Assembly: GCA_045402695.1 (NCBI GenBank)
Contig: JAWPNA010000362.1
Coordinates: forward strand, 1-12,222
DNA length: 12,222 bases
Direction: 5' to 3'
Source of the DNA: JAWPNA01 sp045402695
GTDB taxonomy: Bacteria > Acidobacteriota > Polarisedimenticolia > JACPZX01 > DASXTC01
The position numbers were made by a program, and so were the translations under genes. Positions within the stretch are counted from its first letter, which is position 1, and each line of letters starts with the position of its first letter. Positions 1-11,481 of the stretch are shown here, one piece after another. The notes below the pieces were generated by a model, which searched no databases, was not told where the DNA came from, and saw only the letters and a program-made list of their open reading frames with translations.

Positions 1-1
1 G

Positions 2-3000
2 GAATGCAAATGCGGCAACCTCGACGGGATCGAGCGTCTCAGGGTCACCTGCAGCTCCTGCGGCAAACGCTCCATCATCTCGAATCCCAAGGCAGCCTCG
101 ATCGCCTGTCCCGAATGCGGCACGCCTGGTGCCGCCGGCAAGGGAGGCGTGGAGATCTGCGATAACTGCGGCGATCCGGTGGCGCTGAAGTTCAAGTACG
201 ACGTGCCCGAGTGCCAGGAGCGGGGCATGAACTTCACCGTCCCTCTCAAGGTCACGATCCGGCTCGTGGTGTGGGACAAGGACCCCGAAAGCGGCAGCCG
301 CAGCATCCGGGACATCAAACAGCAGGAGGTCTACTTCGGCGAGATCCCGATGCTCACGATCAACGGCACGTTCATCATCAACGGGACCGAGCGCGTCATC
401 GTCAGCCAGCTCCACCGGTCGCCTGGTGTCTTCTTCCAGGCGGAGGAGAACAAGACCCTCTTCACCAGCAAGCTCATCCCCTATCGGGGCTCCTGGGTGG
501 AGTTCGAATACGACACCAAGAATATCCTCTACGTCCGGATCGATCGAAAACGCAAGTTCTACGGGACGATCTTCCTGCGAGCGCTGGGTCTCAAGGACGA
601 CGAAGAAATCCTCCGCGCCTTCTACCAGGTCCAACAGGCCCGGCTGGAGGCGAAGAAGTGCTTCTGGAAGGTGAGCCCGGGGCTTGTGAATCACAAGGTC
701 AAGGCGGACGTGCTCGATCCCAAGACGGACGACGTGATTGTCCGCAAGGGGAAGCGGGTCACCCCGCAGGCGCTGCAGAAGATGCTGAAGTCGAAGATCC
801 ACGAGGTCCCCGTGGACGAAGACGATCTCAAGGGCATCTTCGCCGTCACGGACATCGTGAGCAAGCAGACCGGCGAGGTGCTCCTCGAGGTCAACCAGGA
901 GATCACCGCGGAGCACCTGGAGCACATGGCCGCCGCGGGGGTCGAGACGTTCGAGTTCTTCGTTCCCGAGTTCGACGACCTGGGCAACATCATGAGCGCC
1001 ACGCTCGCCAAGGACCCCATCAGCGCCGGCGTCAAGGAGAGGGCGCAAGGCGGCGAGGGGAAGGACGACAAGGGCCGCACGCCGCAGCAGGAGGCGCTCG
1101 TCGAGATCTACAAGCGCATGAGGCCCGGAGATCCGCCCACCCGCGAGTCGAGCGAATCGCTGTTCAAAGGCATGTTCGAGGATCCGCGACGCTATGACAT
1201 CTCGCGCGTGGGCCGGCTCAAGTTCAACACCAAGCTCGGCACCGACACGACCCTCGATCAGAAGGTCCTGTCGCGCGACGACTTCATCCTGGTCATCAAG
1301 TACCTGCTCGGGCTGCGCAAGGGCGTCGGAGAGCTGGACGACATCGATCATCTGGGCAACCGGCGCGTGCGATCGGTCGGGGAGCTGCTGGAGAACCAGT
1401 TCCGCATCGGGCTCATCCGGATGGAACGCGCCATCAAGGAAAAGATGTCGGTCTATCAAGAGATGACCACTGCCATGCCGCACGATCTCATCAACGCGAA
1501 GCCGGTCATGGCGGCCATCCAGGAGTTCTTCGGGTCCAGCCAGCTTTCCCAGTTCATGGACCAGACGAACCCGCTTTCGGAGGTCACGCACAAGCGCCGG
1601 CTGTCCGCCCTGGGCCCCGGCGGGCTCTCGAGGGAGAGGGCCGGGTTCGAAGTGCGCGACGTCCACGCCACCCACTACGGTCGGATCTGCCCCATCGAGA
1701 CGCCGGAGGGGCCCAACATCGGGCTCATCTCCTCGCTCTCGTGCTATGCCCGCATCAACGAGTTCGGCTTCATCGAGTCGCCGTACCGCAAGGTGTCCGA
1801 TGGAGTCGTCAAGGACTACGTGAAGATCCTCAACCCCGGCGGCACGAGCCTAAACCTTGGCGAGATCGTGGAGAAGTCACAGCTCGAGTCGGACAACCGC
1901 AAGGCCGCGCGCAAGTCAGGAAAGCCGGCGGAGGCCGAGCCACATGTCTTCTACCTTTCTGCCTGGGAGGAGGACAAGGTCATCATCGCGCAGGCGAACG
2001 CCTCCATCGACGAGCACGGTGCGCTCACGAACGAGCAGGTGCGCGCGCGGCGGGCGGGAGAGTTCAAGCTGGTGCCCCGTGAGGAGGTCAACTTCATCGA
2101 CGTGTCGCCCAAACAGCTTGTGTCCGTGGCCGCCTCGCTCATCCCGTTCCTCGAGAACGACGACGCCAACCGCGCGCTGATGGGTTCCAACATGCAGCGA
2201 CAGGCGGTTCCGCTCCTGAAGGCGGAGGCGCCGCTGGTGGGCACCGGAATGGAAGCCATCACGGCCAAGGACTCCGGCGCGGTTGTGGTGACCCAGCGTT
2301 CCGGCGTGGTCGATCAAGTCGACTCGCAGCGCATCATTGTGCGCGTCACCGGCGGGGAAGGCGGGGTGAACGGCGAGAAGGAAGACTACGGCGCCGACAT
2401 CTACACGCTGACCAAGTTCCGGCGATCAAACCAGAACACGTGTATCAACCAGAAGCCGCTGGTGGGTGCCGGAGACCTCGTCCGAAAGGGCGATGTGCTG
2501 GCCGACGGGCCCTGCACGGACCGGGGCGAGCTGGCGCTGGGTCGCAACGTGCTGGTGGCCTTCATGCCGTGGCGCGGGTACAACTTCGAGGACGCCATCC
2601 TGGTGTCCGAGAAGCTGGTGAAGGAGGACTACTTCACCTCGATCCACATCGAGGAATTCGAGATCGAAGCCCGCGACACCAAGCTGGGTGCCGAAGAGAT
2701 CACACGGGACATCCCCAACGTCTCGGAAGACATGCTCAGGGATCTCGACGAGAGCGGCATCATCCGCATCGGGGCGCACGTCAAGCCGGGCAGCATCCTG
2801 ATCGGGAAGATCACACCGAAGGGAGAGACCCAGCTCACGCCCGAGGAGAAGCTCCTGCGGGCCATCTTCGGCGAGAAGTCGGGCGACGTGCGGGACGCTT
2901 CGCTGACCTGCCCGCCCGGAATCGAGGGCACGGTGGTGGACGTGGATGTCTTCTGCCGCAAGGGGGTGGAGAAGGACTCCCGGGCCCAGTCGATTGAGGA

Positions 3001-4096
3001 CGATCAGGTCGAGCGCATGCGGAAGAACCTGCGCGACGAGGAGCGCATCCTGCGCGAGGAAAGCCGGCGCAGGCTCATCTCATTGCTGGACGGCGAGAAG
3101 CTGACGGCCGCCCTCAAGGAGTACCGCAGCACGCGCGAGAAGATCGCGAAAGGGACCAGGCTGACCAAGGAGAGTCTCGCCAACCTCATGTACGAAGATG
3201 TGCGGCGCATCGAGGTCAAGCCGAAGGACGACACGGTGATGGACGAGATCAAGGCCATCGTCCAGCGCACCGAGCGCAAGGAGGCCATCCTCAAGAAGAT
3301 CTTCGAGGAGAAGCGCGAGCAACTCAAGAAGGGAGACGAGCTGTCCCCCGGCGTGATCAAGATGGTGAAGGTCTACGTCGCCATGAAACGCAAGCTGCAG
3401 GTGGGCGACAAGATGGCCGGCCGCCACGGCAACAAGGGCGTCATCGCCCGCATCCTGCCCGAGGAGGACATGCCCTATCTGCCGGACGGCACGCCCGTGG
3501 AGATCGTGCTGAACCCGCTGGGGGTGCCCTCCCGCATGAACGTGGGCCAGATCCTCGAAACGCACCTCGGCTGGGCCGCGAAGGCCCTGGGGCTGTGGTT
3601 CGCAAGCCCCGTGTTCGACGGCGCCTCCGAGGACGAGATCAAGGACAAGCTGGAGACAGCCCGCCTGCCGCGTTCGGGGAAGACCCGGCTGCACGACGGC
3701 CGGACCGGCGAGCCGTTCGACCAGATGGTGACGGTGGGATTCATCTACATGTTGAAGCTGTCCCACCTCGTGGACGACAAGATTCACGCCCGCAGCATCG
3801 GGCCGTACTCTCTGATCACGCAGCAGCCGCTGGGCGGCAAGGCACAGTTCGGAGGCCAGCGGTTCGGCGAGATGGAGGTGTGGGCGCTGGAGGCCTACGG
3901 CGCCGCCCACATCCTGCAGGAGTTGCTGACGGCCAAGTCCGACGACGTTTACGGCCGCACCAAGATCTACGAGGCGCTCGTGAAGGGCGAGACAACGGTG
4001 GAGCCCGGCCTGCCCGAGTCCTTCAACGTGCTGATCAGGGAGCTGCAGAGTCTCTGCCTGGACGTGGAACTGCGCAGCTCCGGCAAGAAGCCATGA
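2..4096 (+). CDS. rpoB: DNA-directed RNA polymerase subunit beta (5' partial)
   Basis: Beta subunit of RNA polymerase; with beta' it forms the active centre and holds the rifampicin pocket. The reading frame is open from base 2, so the gene enters from the left edge. The GTG at 149 is internal, because the conserved family sequence continues on both sides. By alignment from memory with E. coli, about 75-90 N-terminal residues are missing, leaving 1364 codons plus stop. Landmarks (residue 1 = codon at base 2): a cysteine-rich insert at 2-56; YDVPECQERG at 66-75; the rifampicin region starting GSSQLSQFMDQ at 511, with Q517, D520, H530 and S535 matching the drug-sensitive residues Q513, D516, H526 and S531 of E. 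coli; and the active-site GDKMAGRHGNKG at about 1135-1146. The C-terminal beta' clamp-binding segment (FGGQRFGEMEVWALEAYGAA) is intact. Relative to E. coli there are extra segments near bases 1019-1093 and 1820-1951. No frameshift or stop interrupts the frame. The next gene, rpoC, follows after 34 bases. Identity is certain; the true start is not visible. Confidence 0.99.
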   Translation, partial: ECKCGNLDGIERLRVTCSSCGKRSIISNPKAASIACPECGTPGAAGKGGVEICDNCGDPVALKFKYDVPECQERGMNFTVPLKVTIRLVVWDKDPESGSRSIRDIKQQEVYFGEIPMLTINGTFIINGTERVIVSQLHRSPGVFFQAEENKTLFTSKLIPYRGSWVEFEYDTKNILYVRIDRKRKFYGTIFLRALGLKDDEEILRAFYQVQQARLEAKKCFWKVSPGLVNHKVKADVLDPKTDDVIVRKGKRVTPQALQKMLKSKIHEVPVDEDDLKGIFAVTDIVSKQTGEVLLEVNQEITAEHLEHMAAAGVETFEFFVPEFDDLGNIMSATLAKDPISAGVKERAQGGEGKDDKGRTPQQEALVEIYKRMRPGDPPTRESSESLFKGMFEDPRRYDISRVGRLKFNTKLGTDTTLDQKVLSRDDFILVIKYLLGLRKGVGELDDIDHLGNRRVRSVGELLENQFRIGLIRMERAIKEKMSVYQEMTTAMPHDLINAKPVMAAIQEFFGSSQLSQFMDQTNPLSEVTHKRRLSALGPGGLSRERAGFEVRDVHATHYGRICPIETPEGPNIGLISSLSCYARINEFGFIESPYRKVSDGVVKDYVKILNPGGTSLNLGEIVEKSQLESDNRKAARKSGKPAEAEPHVFYLSAWEEDKVIIAQANASIDEHGALTNEQVRARRAGEFKLVPREEVNFIDVSPKQLVSVAASLIPFLENDDANRALMGSNMQRQAVPLLKAEAPLVGTGMEAITAKDSGAVVVTQRSGVVDQVDSQRIIVRVTGGEGGVNGEKEDYGADIYTLTKFRRSNQNTCINQKPLVGAGDLVRKGDVLADGPCTDRGELALGRNVLVAFMPWRGYNFEDAILVSEKLVKEDYFTSIHIEEFEIEARDTKLGAEEITRDIPNVSEDMLRDLDESGIIRIGAHVKPGSILIGKITPKGETQLTPEEKLLRAIFGEKSGDVRDASLTCPPGIEGTVVDVDVFCRKGVEKDSRAQSIEDDQVERMRKNLRDEERILREESRRRLISLLDGEKLTAALKEYRSTREKIAKGTRLTKESLANLMYEDVRRIEVKPKDDTVMDEIKAIVQRTERKEAILKKIFEEKREQLKKGDELSPGVIKMVKVYVAMKRKLQVGDKMAGRHGNKGVIARILPEEDMPYLPDGTPVEIVLNPLGVPSRMNVGQILETHLGWAAKALGLWFASPVFDGASEDEIKDKLETARLPRSGKTRLHDGRTGEPFDQMVTVGFIYMLKLSHLVDDKIHARSIGPYSLITQQPLGGKAQFGGQRFGEMEVWALEAYGAAHILQELLTAKSDDVYGRTKIYEALVKGETTVEPGLPESFNVLIRELQSLCLDVELRSSGKKP
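5..169 (+). other. Cysteine-rich, zinc-ribbon-like insert within RpoB
   Basis: Within the rpoB frame, eight cysteines fall in four close pairs: CxC at codons 5-7 and 11-13, then CxxC pairs at 50/59, 107/116 and 158/167 (first base of each cysteine codon). Each pair is followed by glycine (CKCG, CSSCG, CPECG, CDNCG), a typical zinc-knuckle pattern that could hold two zinc ions. The segment sits immediately before the conserved YDVPECQERG of the beta N-terminal region, where E. coli RpoB has only a few residues. I recall similar inserts in Acidobacteriota RpoB. Zinc binding is inferred from cysteine spacing, not shown. Confidence 0.75.
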
Positions 4097-4116
4097 TGGG
4101 ATTCCGCCCGGAACTC

Positions 4117-4123
4117 AAGGAGG
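4117..4123 (+). promoter_or_regulatory. Ribosome binding site of rpoC
   Basis: AAGGAGG is a near-perfect Shine-Dalgarno sequence ending seven bases before the TTG at 4131. It decides the unusual TTG start of rpoC. The ATGs at 4093 and 4096 are in a different frame from rpoC. Confidence 0.9.
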
Positions 4124-4130
4124 TAGCCCG

Positions 4131-8327
<4,197 letters not shown>

Positions 8328-8332
8328 GGGAG

Positions 8333-8360
8333 TTGACAGTTCGGAAGGGTTTTTGCTAAT
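8333..8360 (+). promoter_or_regulatory. Probable sigma-70-type promoter of the str operon
   Basis: A perfect TTGACA (-35) lies at 8333-8338, five bases after the rpoC stop. After a 16-base spacer comes GCTAAT at 8355-8360 (four of six matches to TATAAT). The spacer includes a T5 run in otherwise GC-rich sequence. The start of transcription would fall near 8367, giving a leader of about 97 bases before rpsL. The placement between rpoC and rpsL suits an independent promoter for rpsL-rpsG-fusA-tuf. Read-through from rpoBC remains possible, since I see no terminator. An alternative -10 is TAATCT at 8357-8362 with an 18-base spacer. Confidence 0.6.
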
Positions 8361-8371
8361 CTTCGCCGGTT

Positions 8372-8397
8372 TGCGCGGTGTCTGGTGGCGCCGCGCA
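8372..8397 (+). promoter_or_regulatory. Leader stem-loop 1 of the str operon
   Basis: TGCGCGG at 8372-8378 pairs perfectly with CCGCGCA at 8391-8397. Pairing can continue inward through two G-U and two Watson-Crick pairs to a TGGT loop (8383-8386), giving up to 11 pairs. It starts only a few bases after the inferred transcription start. No T-run follows, so it does not look like an intrinsic terminator. It could stabilise the mRNA 5' end or be part of a protein-binding leader; function is unknown. Confidence 0.45.
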
Positions 8398-8408
8398 CGC
8401 CCCGTCTC

Positions 8409-8449
8409 AACAACTCGATTGTTTTCACCCGGCTAGGGAATAGCTCGGG
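8409..8449 (+). promoter_or_regulatory. Leader stem-loops 2 and 3, next to the rpsL ribosome binding site
   Basis: Two further inverted repeats follow stem-loop 1. AACAA (8409-8413) pairs with TTGTT (8419-8423) around a CTCGA loop, a weak AT-rich stem. CCCGGCT (8428-8434) pairs with AGC-T-CGGG (8442-8449) with one bulged T and a seven-base loop. The third stem ends two bases before the rpsL Shine-Dalgarno, so its folding could affect ribosome access. This is a plausible place for translational feedback, but no known ribosomal-protein target motif was recognised. Confidence 0.35.
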
Positions 8450-8450
8450 C

Positions 8451-8457
8451 AGAGAGG
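8451..8457 (+). promoter_or_regulatory. Ribosome binding site of rpsL
   Basis: AGAGAGG, with GAGG as its core, ends six bases before the GTG start at 8464. It supports GTG as the start, which also gives the conserved MPTVSQLVR N-terminus of S12. Confidence 0.75.
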
Positions 8458-8463
8458 TGTCTG

Positions 8464-8838
8464 GTGCCGACCGTCAGCCAGCTCGTGAGGTTCGGTCGTA
8501 GCGCAATGAAGAGCCGCACGAGCAGCCCAGCGCTGCAGTCGTGTCCGCAGAAGCGCGGCGTGTGCGTGCGTGTCTACACCTCGACTCCGAAGAAGCCGAA
8601 CTCGGCGCTGCGCAAGGTGGCTCGCGTGAGGTTGACCAACGGCATCGAAGTGACGACGTACATCCCCGGCGTGGGCCACAACCTGCAGGAGCACTCGATC
8701 GTGCTGATTCGCGGGGGCCGCGTGAAGGACTTGCCCGGCGTCCGCTACCACGTTGTCCGTGGAACGCTCGACACCGCGGGAGTTGAAGGACGCAAGCAGA
8801 GTCGCTCCAAGTACGGCGCGAAGCGCCCCCAGGCCTAG
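8464..8838 (+). CDS. rpsL: 30S ribosomal protein S12
   Basis: S12 lies at the interface side of the decoding centre of the 30S subunit and controls tRNA selection accuracy. The product is complete at 124 residues, the same length as E. coli S12. The GTG start gives the standard N-terminus (MPTVSQLVR) and has a Shine-Dalgarno six bases upstream. The two hallmark loops are intact: TPKKPNSALR with K43, and GGRVKDLPGVRYH with K88, D89 and P91. K43 and K88 are the lysines most often changed in streptomycin-resistant mutants, so the sequence is of the sensitive type. D89 corresponds to the aspartate that is methylthiolated in E. coli. The C-terminus RSKYGAKRPQA is normal. It is the first gene of the str operon; rpsG starts 12 bases later. 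The family has no close confusables, so identity is certain. Confidence 0.99.
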   Translation: MPTVSQLVRFGRSAMKSRTSSPALQSCPQKRGVCVRVYTSTPKKPNSALRKVARVRLTNGIEVTTYIPGVGHNLQEHSIVLIRGGRVKDLPGVRYHVVRGTLDTAGVEGRKQSRSKYGAKRPQA

Positions 8839-8842
8839 GAGA
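8837..8842 (+). promoter_or_regulatory. Ribosome binding site of rpsG, overlapping the rpsL stop
   Basis: AGGAGA begins inside the TAG stop of rpsL and ends eight bases before the rpsG ATG. The tight arrangement suggests translational coupling of S12 and S7. Confidence 0.75.
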
Positions 8843-8850
8843 GTTAGTCG

Positions 8851-9321
8851 ATGCCACGACGCCGAGAAGTTCCCAAGAGGCCGGTCCCGCCGGACCCGGT
8901 CTTTCAGTCGCCTCTGGTGACCAAGTTCATCAACGCGGTCATGGAGCGCGGCAAGAAGACGCGGGCGGAGGAGATCTTTTACGGCGCGATGGACATCGTC
9001 CGCGACAAGACCAAGGACGACCCGCTGAAGGTGTTCAAGAAGGCGATCGACAACGTAAAGCCCTTGGTGGAAGTCAAGGCGCGGCGCGTGGGCGGATCGA
9101 CCTATCAGATTCCGGTCGAGGTGAACCAGAACCGCAGGATCAGTCTGGCGACCAGGTGGCTCATCAACTACGCGTCCGAGCGGCCCGGCCGCAGCATGAG
9201 GGAGAGACTGGCCGCCGAGATCCTGGACGCCTCGAACAACGCCGGCGGCGCCATCAAGAAACGCGAAGACACACACAAGATGGCGGAGGCCAACAAAGCC
9301 TTCGCCCACTACCGGTGGTAA
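8851..9321 (+). CDS. rpsG: 30S ribosomal protein S7
   Basis: S7 binds the 3' major domain of 16S rRNA, starts assembly of the 30S head and lines the E-site/mRNA exit region. The product is complete at 156 residues, the usual bacterial length. The N-terminus (MPRRREVPKR) is the standard basic arm. The core signature VEVKARRVGGSTYQIPVEV and the C-terminal KREDTHKMAEANKAFAHYRW are intact. ATG at 8851 has a Shine-Dalgarno overlapping the rpsL stop. In E. coli, S7 represses the str operon by binding a roughly 100-base spacer between rpsL and rpsG. Here the spacer is 12 bases, so that operator cannot be present in its classical form. fusA follows after 34 bases. Identity is certain. Confidence 0.99.
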   Translation: MPRRREVPKRPVPPDPVFQSPLVTKFINAVMERGKKTRAEEIFYGAMDIVRDKTKDDPLKVFKKAIDNVKPLVEVKARRVGGSTYQIPVEVNQNRRISLATRWLINYASERPGRSMRERLAAEILDASNNAGGAIKKREDTHKMAEANKAFAHYRW

Positions 9322-9337
9322 TGCCGCCGCAGTTTCC

Positions 9338-9343
9338 GGAAGG
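9338..9343 (+). promoter_or_regulatory. Ribosome binding site of fusA
   Basis: GGAAGG ends 12 bases before the ATG at 9356. This is longer than the ideal spacing, so it is a modest site, but it is the only purine-rich candidate in the gap. Confidence 0.55.
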
Positions 9344-9355
9344 TAGCAGCGCGCC

Positions 9356-11446
9356 ATGCCTCGCAGAACGCCGCTCGAGAGAGTGCGTAACATCGGCATC
9401 ATGGCCCATATCGATGCCGGCAAGACCACCACGACCGAGCGCATCCTGTACTACACAGGCAAGACGCACAAGCTCGGAGAGGTCCACGATGGGACGGCCA
9501 CGATGGACTGGATGGCACAGGAGCAGGAGCGCGGCATCACCATCACCTCAGCCGCGACGACGGCCTTCTGGCGGGACCACCAGATCAACATCATCGACAC
9601 GCCAGGCCACGTGGACTTCACGGCCGAAGTCGAGCGTTCCTTGCGAGTTCTCGACGGGGCGGTGGGCGTTTTCTGCGCAGTGGCGGGCGTGGAGCCGCAA
9701 TCGGAGACGGTCTGGAGGCAAGCCGATCGTTACAAGGTGCCCCGCATCGCGTTCGTCAACAAGATGGACCGGCAGGGCGCGGACTTCGATCGGTGCGTCG
9801 GCATGATGGTGACGAAGCTCCTCGCAAGGCCGATCGCGCTGCAGATTCCGTTTTTCGCCGGCGAGGAGTTCCGCGGCGTCGTGGACCTGGTCAGGCGCGA
9901 AGTGCTGGTCTACAAGGACGAGACACTCGGCGCGGACCACGAAGTTTCCGAGGTCCCGGCCCACCTGCAGGAAGAGGTCAACCGGCGGCGCGAGAAGATC
10001 ATGGAAGTCGTGGGAGAAGTGGACGACGTGTTGCTGCGCAAATGGCTGGATCACGAACCGATCACCGTAGAGGATCTGAAGCGTGGCATCCGGAAGGCCG
10101 CAATCTCGCGCACGGCCACTCCGGTGTTGTGCGGGGCGGCATTCAAGAACAAGGGAGTCCAGCCGCTGCTGGACGCCGTGGTGGACTACTTGCCCTCGCC
10201 GCGGGACATCCCGCCGATGGAGGGGATCGTGCCCAAGGGCGGCGCCGTGCAGGAACGGGTCGCATCGGATTCTGAGCCGTTCGCGGGCCTCGTATTCAAG
10301 CTCAGGACCGACCCGTTCGTGGGCCAGCTCGCCTTCACCCGGATCTACTCGGGGCGGCTCTCCGCGGGCAGCTACGTCTACAACGCCACGAAGGACCGCA
10401 AGGAGCGCGTGGCCCGCCTGCTGGAGATGCACGCCAACCGGCAGGAGGAGGTCAAGGAAGTCTTCGCCGGCGACATCTGCGCCATCGTCGGGCTCAAGAC
10501 AGCCTCGACCGGCGACACGATCTGCGACGAGGCGCGCCCGATTGTCCTGGAAGCGATGCATTTCCCGGAGCCCGTGATCGCGGTGGCCATCGAGCCCAAG
10601 ACCAAGGCCGATATGGAAAAGCTGGGCGGCGCGATGCAGAAGCTGATGCGGGAGGACCCGACGTTCAAGGTCCATCTCGATTCTGAGACGGGCCAGACGA
10701 TTATCCAGGGAATGGGAGAACTGCACCTGGAGATCATCGTGGACCGCCTTGTGAGGGAGTTCAGCGTCGGCGCCAACGTCGGCAAGCCCCAGGTGGCCTA
10801 CAAGGAGACTATCCGGAAGGCCGCCAAGGCAGTGGGCAGGCACATCAAGCAGACGGGCGGCAAAGGCCAGTACGGCCACGTCGTCATCGAGATCGAGCCT
10901 CTCGCCCAGGGCGCAGGCTACGAATTCATCAACGAGATCACGGGAGGCGTCATCCCGAGAGAGTTCATCGGGCCGGCGGAGGCGGGCATCAAGGAGGCCA
11001 TGGCCGGCGGCGTGCTGGCGGGTTTCGAGATGCGGGACATCCGGGTCAGGTTGCTGGACGGATCGTTTCACGAGGTGGACTCCTCGGAGATCGCCTTCAA
11101 GATCGCCGGCTCGCTGGCGTACAAGCATGCCGCGCGCAAGGCCGAGCCGATCCTGCTCGAGCCGATCATGGACGTCGAGCTGGCCGTGCCGGAAGAGTAC
11201 CTCGGCGACGTCATCGGGAACCTGAGCTCGAGGCGGGGAAAGATCAAGAACATCGAGGTGCGCGCGGGGTTGCAGGTGATCTCCGCGCGAGTGCCTCTGA
11301 GCGAGATGTTTGGCTACGCGACAGACCTTCGCTCCCTCAGCCAGGGACGTGCGAGCTACACCATGCAGTTCTCGCGGTATGAGGAGACGCCCAAGAACAT
11401 CAGCGAGGAGGTCGTGGCGGGAATCCAGGGTACGCCCACAGGCTGA
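9356..11446 (+). CDS. fusA: Elongation factor G
   Basis: EF-G is the GTPase that drives translocation of tRNAs and mRNA on the ribosome and acts with RRF in recycling. The product is complete at 696 residues, a normal EF-G1 length. GTPase motifs in order: G1 AHIDAGKT at 17-24, G2 RGITI at 59-63, G3 DTPGH at 81-85 with catalytic H85, and G4 NKMD at 135-138. Domain II (around FAGLVFKLRTDPFVGQLAF) and domain III (EPKTKADMEKLGGAMQKL) are canonical. The domain IV tip DGSFHEVDSSEIAFK has H572, matching H583 of E. coli, which enters the decoding centre during translocation. Domain V ends FSRYEETPKN plus a short tail. The intact tip and G domain argue for a working translocase and not a resistance-type or spdEFG paralogue. 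Synonymous codons mix NNC and NNG like those of rpoBC, unlike the following tuf. tuf starts 35 bases later. Identity is certain. Confidence 0.99.
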   Translation: MPRRTPLERVRNIGIMAHIDAGKTTTTERILYYTGKTHKLGEVHDGTATMDWMAQEQERGITITSAATTAFWRDHQINIIDTPGHVDFTAEVERSLRVLDGAVGVFCAVAGVEPQSETVWRQADRYKVPRIAFVNKMDRQGADFDRCVGMMVTKLLARPIALQIPFFAGEEFRGVVDLVRREVLVYKDETLGADHEVSEVPAHLQEEVNRRREKIMEVVGEVDDVLLRKWLDHEPITVEDLKRGIRKAAISRTATPVLCGAAFKNKGVQPLLDAVVDYLPSPRDIPPMEGIVPKGGAVQERVASDSEPFAGLVFKLRTDPFVGQLAFTRIYSGRLSAGSYVYNATKDRKERVARLLEMHANRQEEVKEVFAGDICAIVGLKTASTGDTICDEARPIVLEAMHFPEPVIAVAIEPKTKADMEKLGGAMQKLMREDPTFKVHLDSETGQTIIQGMGELHLEIIVDRLVREFSVGANVGKPQVAYKETIRKAAKAVGRHIKQTGGKGQYGHVVIEIEPLAQGAGYEFINEITGGVIPREFIGPAEAGIKEAMAGGVLAGFEMRDIRVRLLDGSFHEVDSSEIAFKIAGSLAYKHAARKAEPILLEPIMDVELAVPEEYLGDVIGNLSSRRGKIKNIEVRAGLQVISARVPLSEMFGYATDLRSLSQGRASYTMQFSRYEETPKNISEEVVAGIQGTPTG

Positions 11447-11470
11447 GCGGGGGCCGGTGCGCCGACCATC

Positions 11471-11477
11471 GGGAGGA
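11471..11477 (+). promoter_or_regulatory. Ribosome binding site of tuf
   Basis: GGGAGGA ends four bases before the ATG at 11482 (GGAGG core spacing five). It supports this start, which also gives the conserved MAKEKFDRSKPHVNIGTIGH N-terminus. Confidence 0.85.
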
Positions 11478-11481
11478 AGAC

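Noticed and set aside
149..151. GTG at 149 as the start of rpoB
   Set aside because: The frame is open and homologous-looking back to base 2, and the segment upstream completes the cysteine-pair pattern. The true start is outside the window.
4102..4113. Small inverted repeat TTCC-GCCC-GGAA in the rpoB-rpoC gap
   Set aside because: Only four or five base pairs; expected by chance and too weak for a regulatory claim.
8328..8400. An intrinsic terminator after rpoC
   Set aside because: The T5 run at 8350-8354 has no stem before it, and the strong stem at 8372-8397 has no T-run after it.
9334..9341. Palindrome TTCCGGAA in the rpsG-fusA gap
   Set aside because: Eight bases, overlaps the ribosome binding site of fusA, and is not repeated elsewhere in the gaps; likely chance.
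8425..9444. A 339-codon minus-strand open frame spanning rpsL, rpsG and the start of fusA
   Set aside because: It crosses three certain genes, has no recognisable domain, and would run through the leader and gene junctions in antisense.
9548..11128. A 526-codon minus-strand open frame opposite fusA
   Set aside because: Same shadow pattern, with low-complexity His/Asp/Arg/Leu composition and no family resemblance; fusA is fully intact on the other strand.
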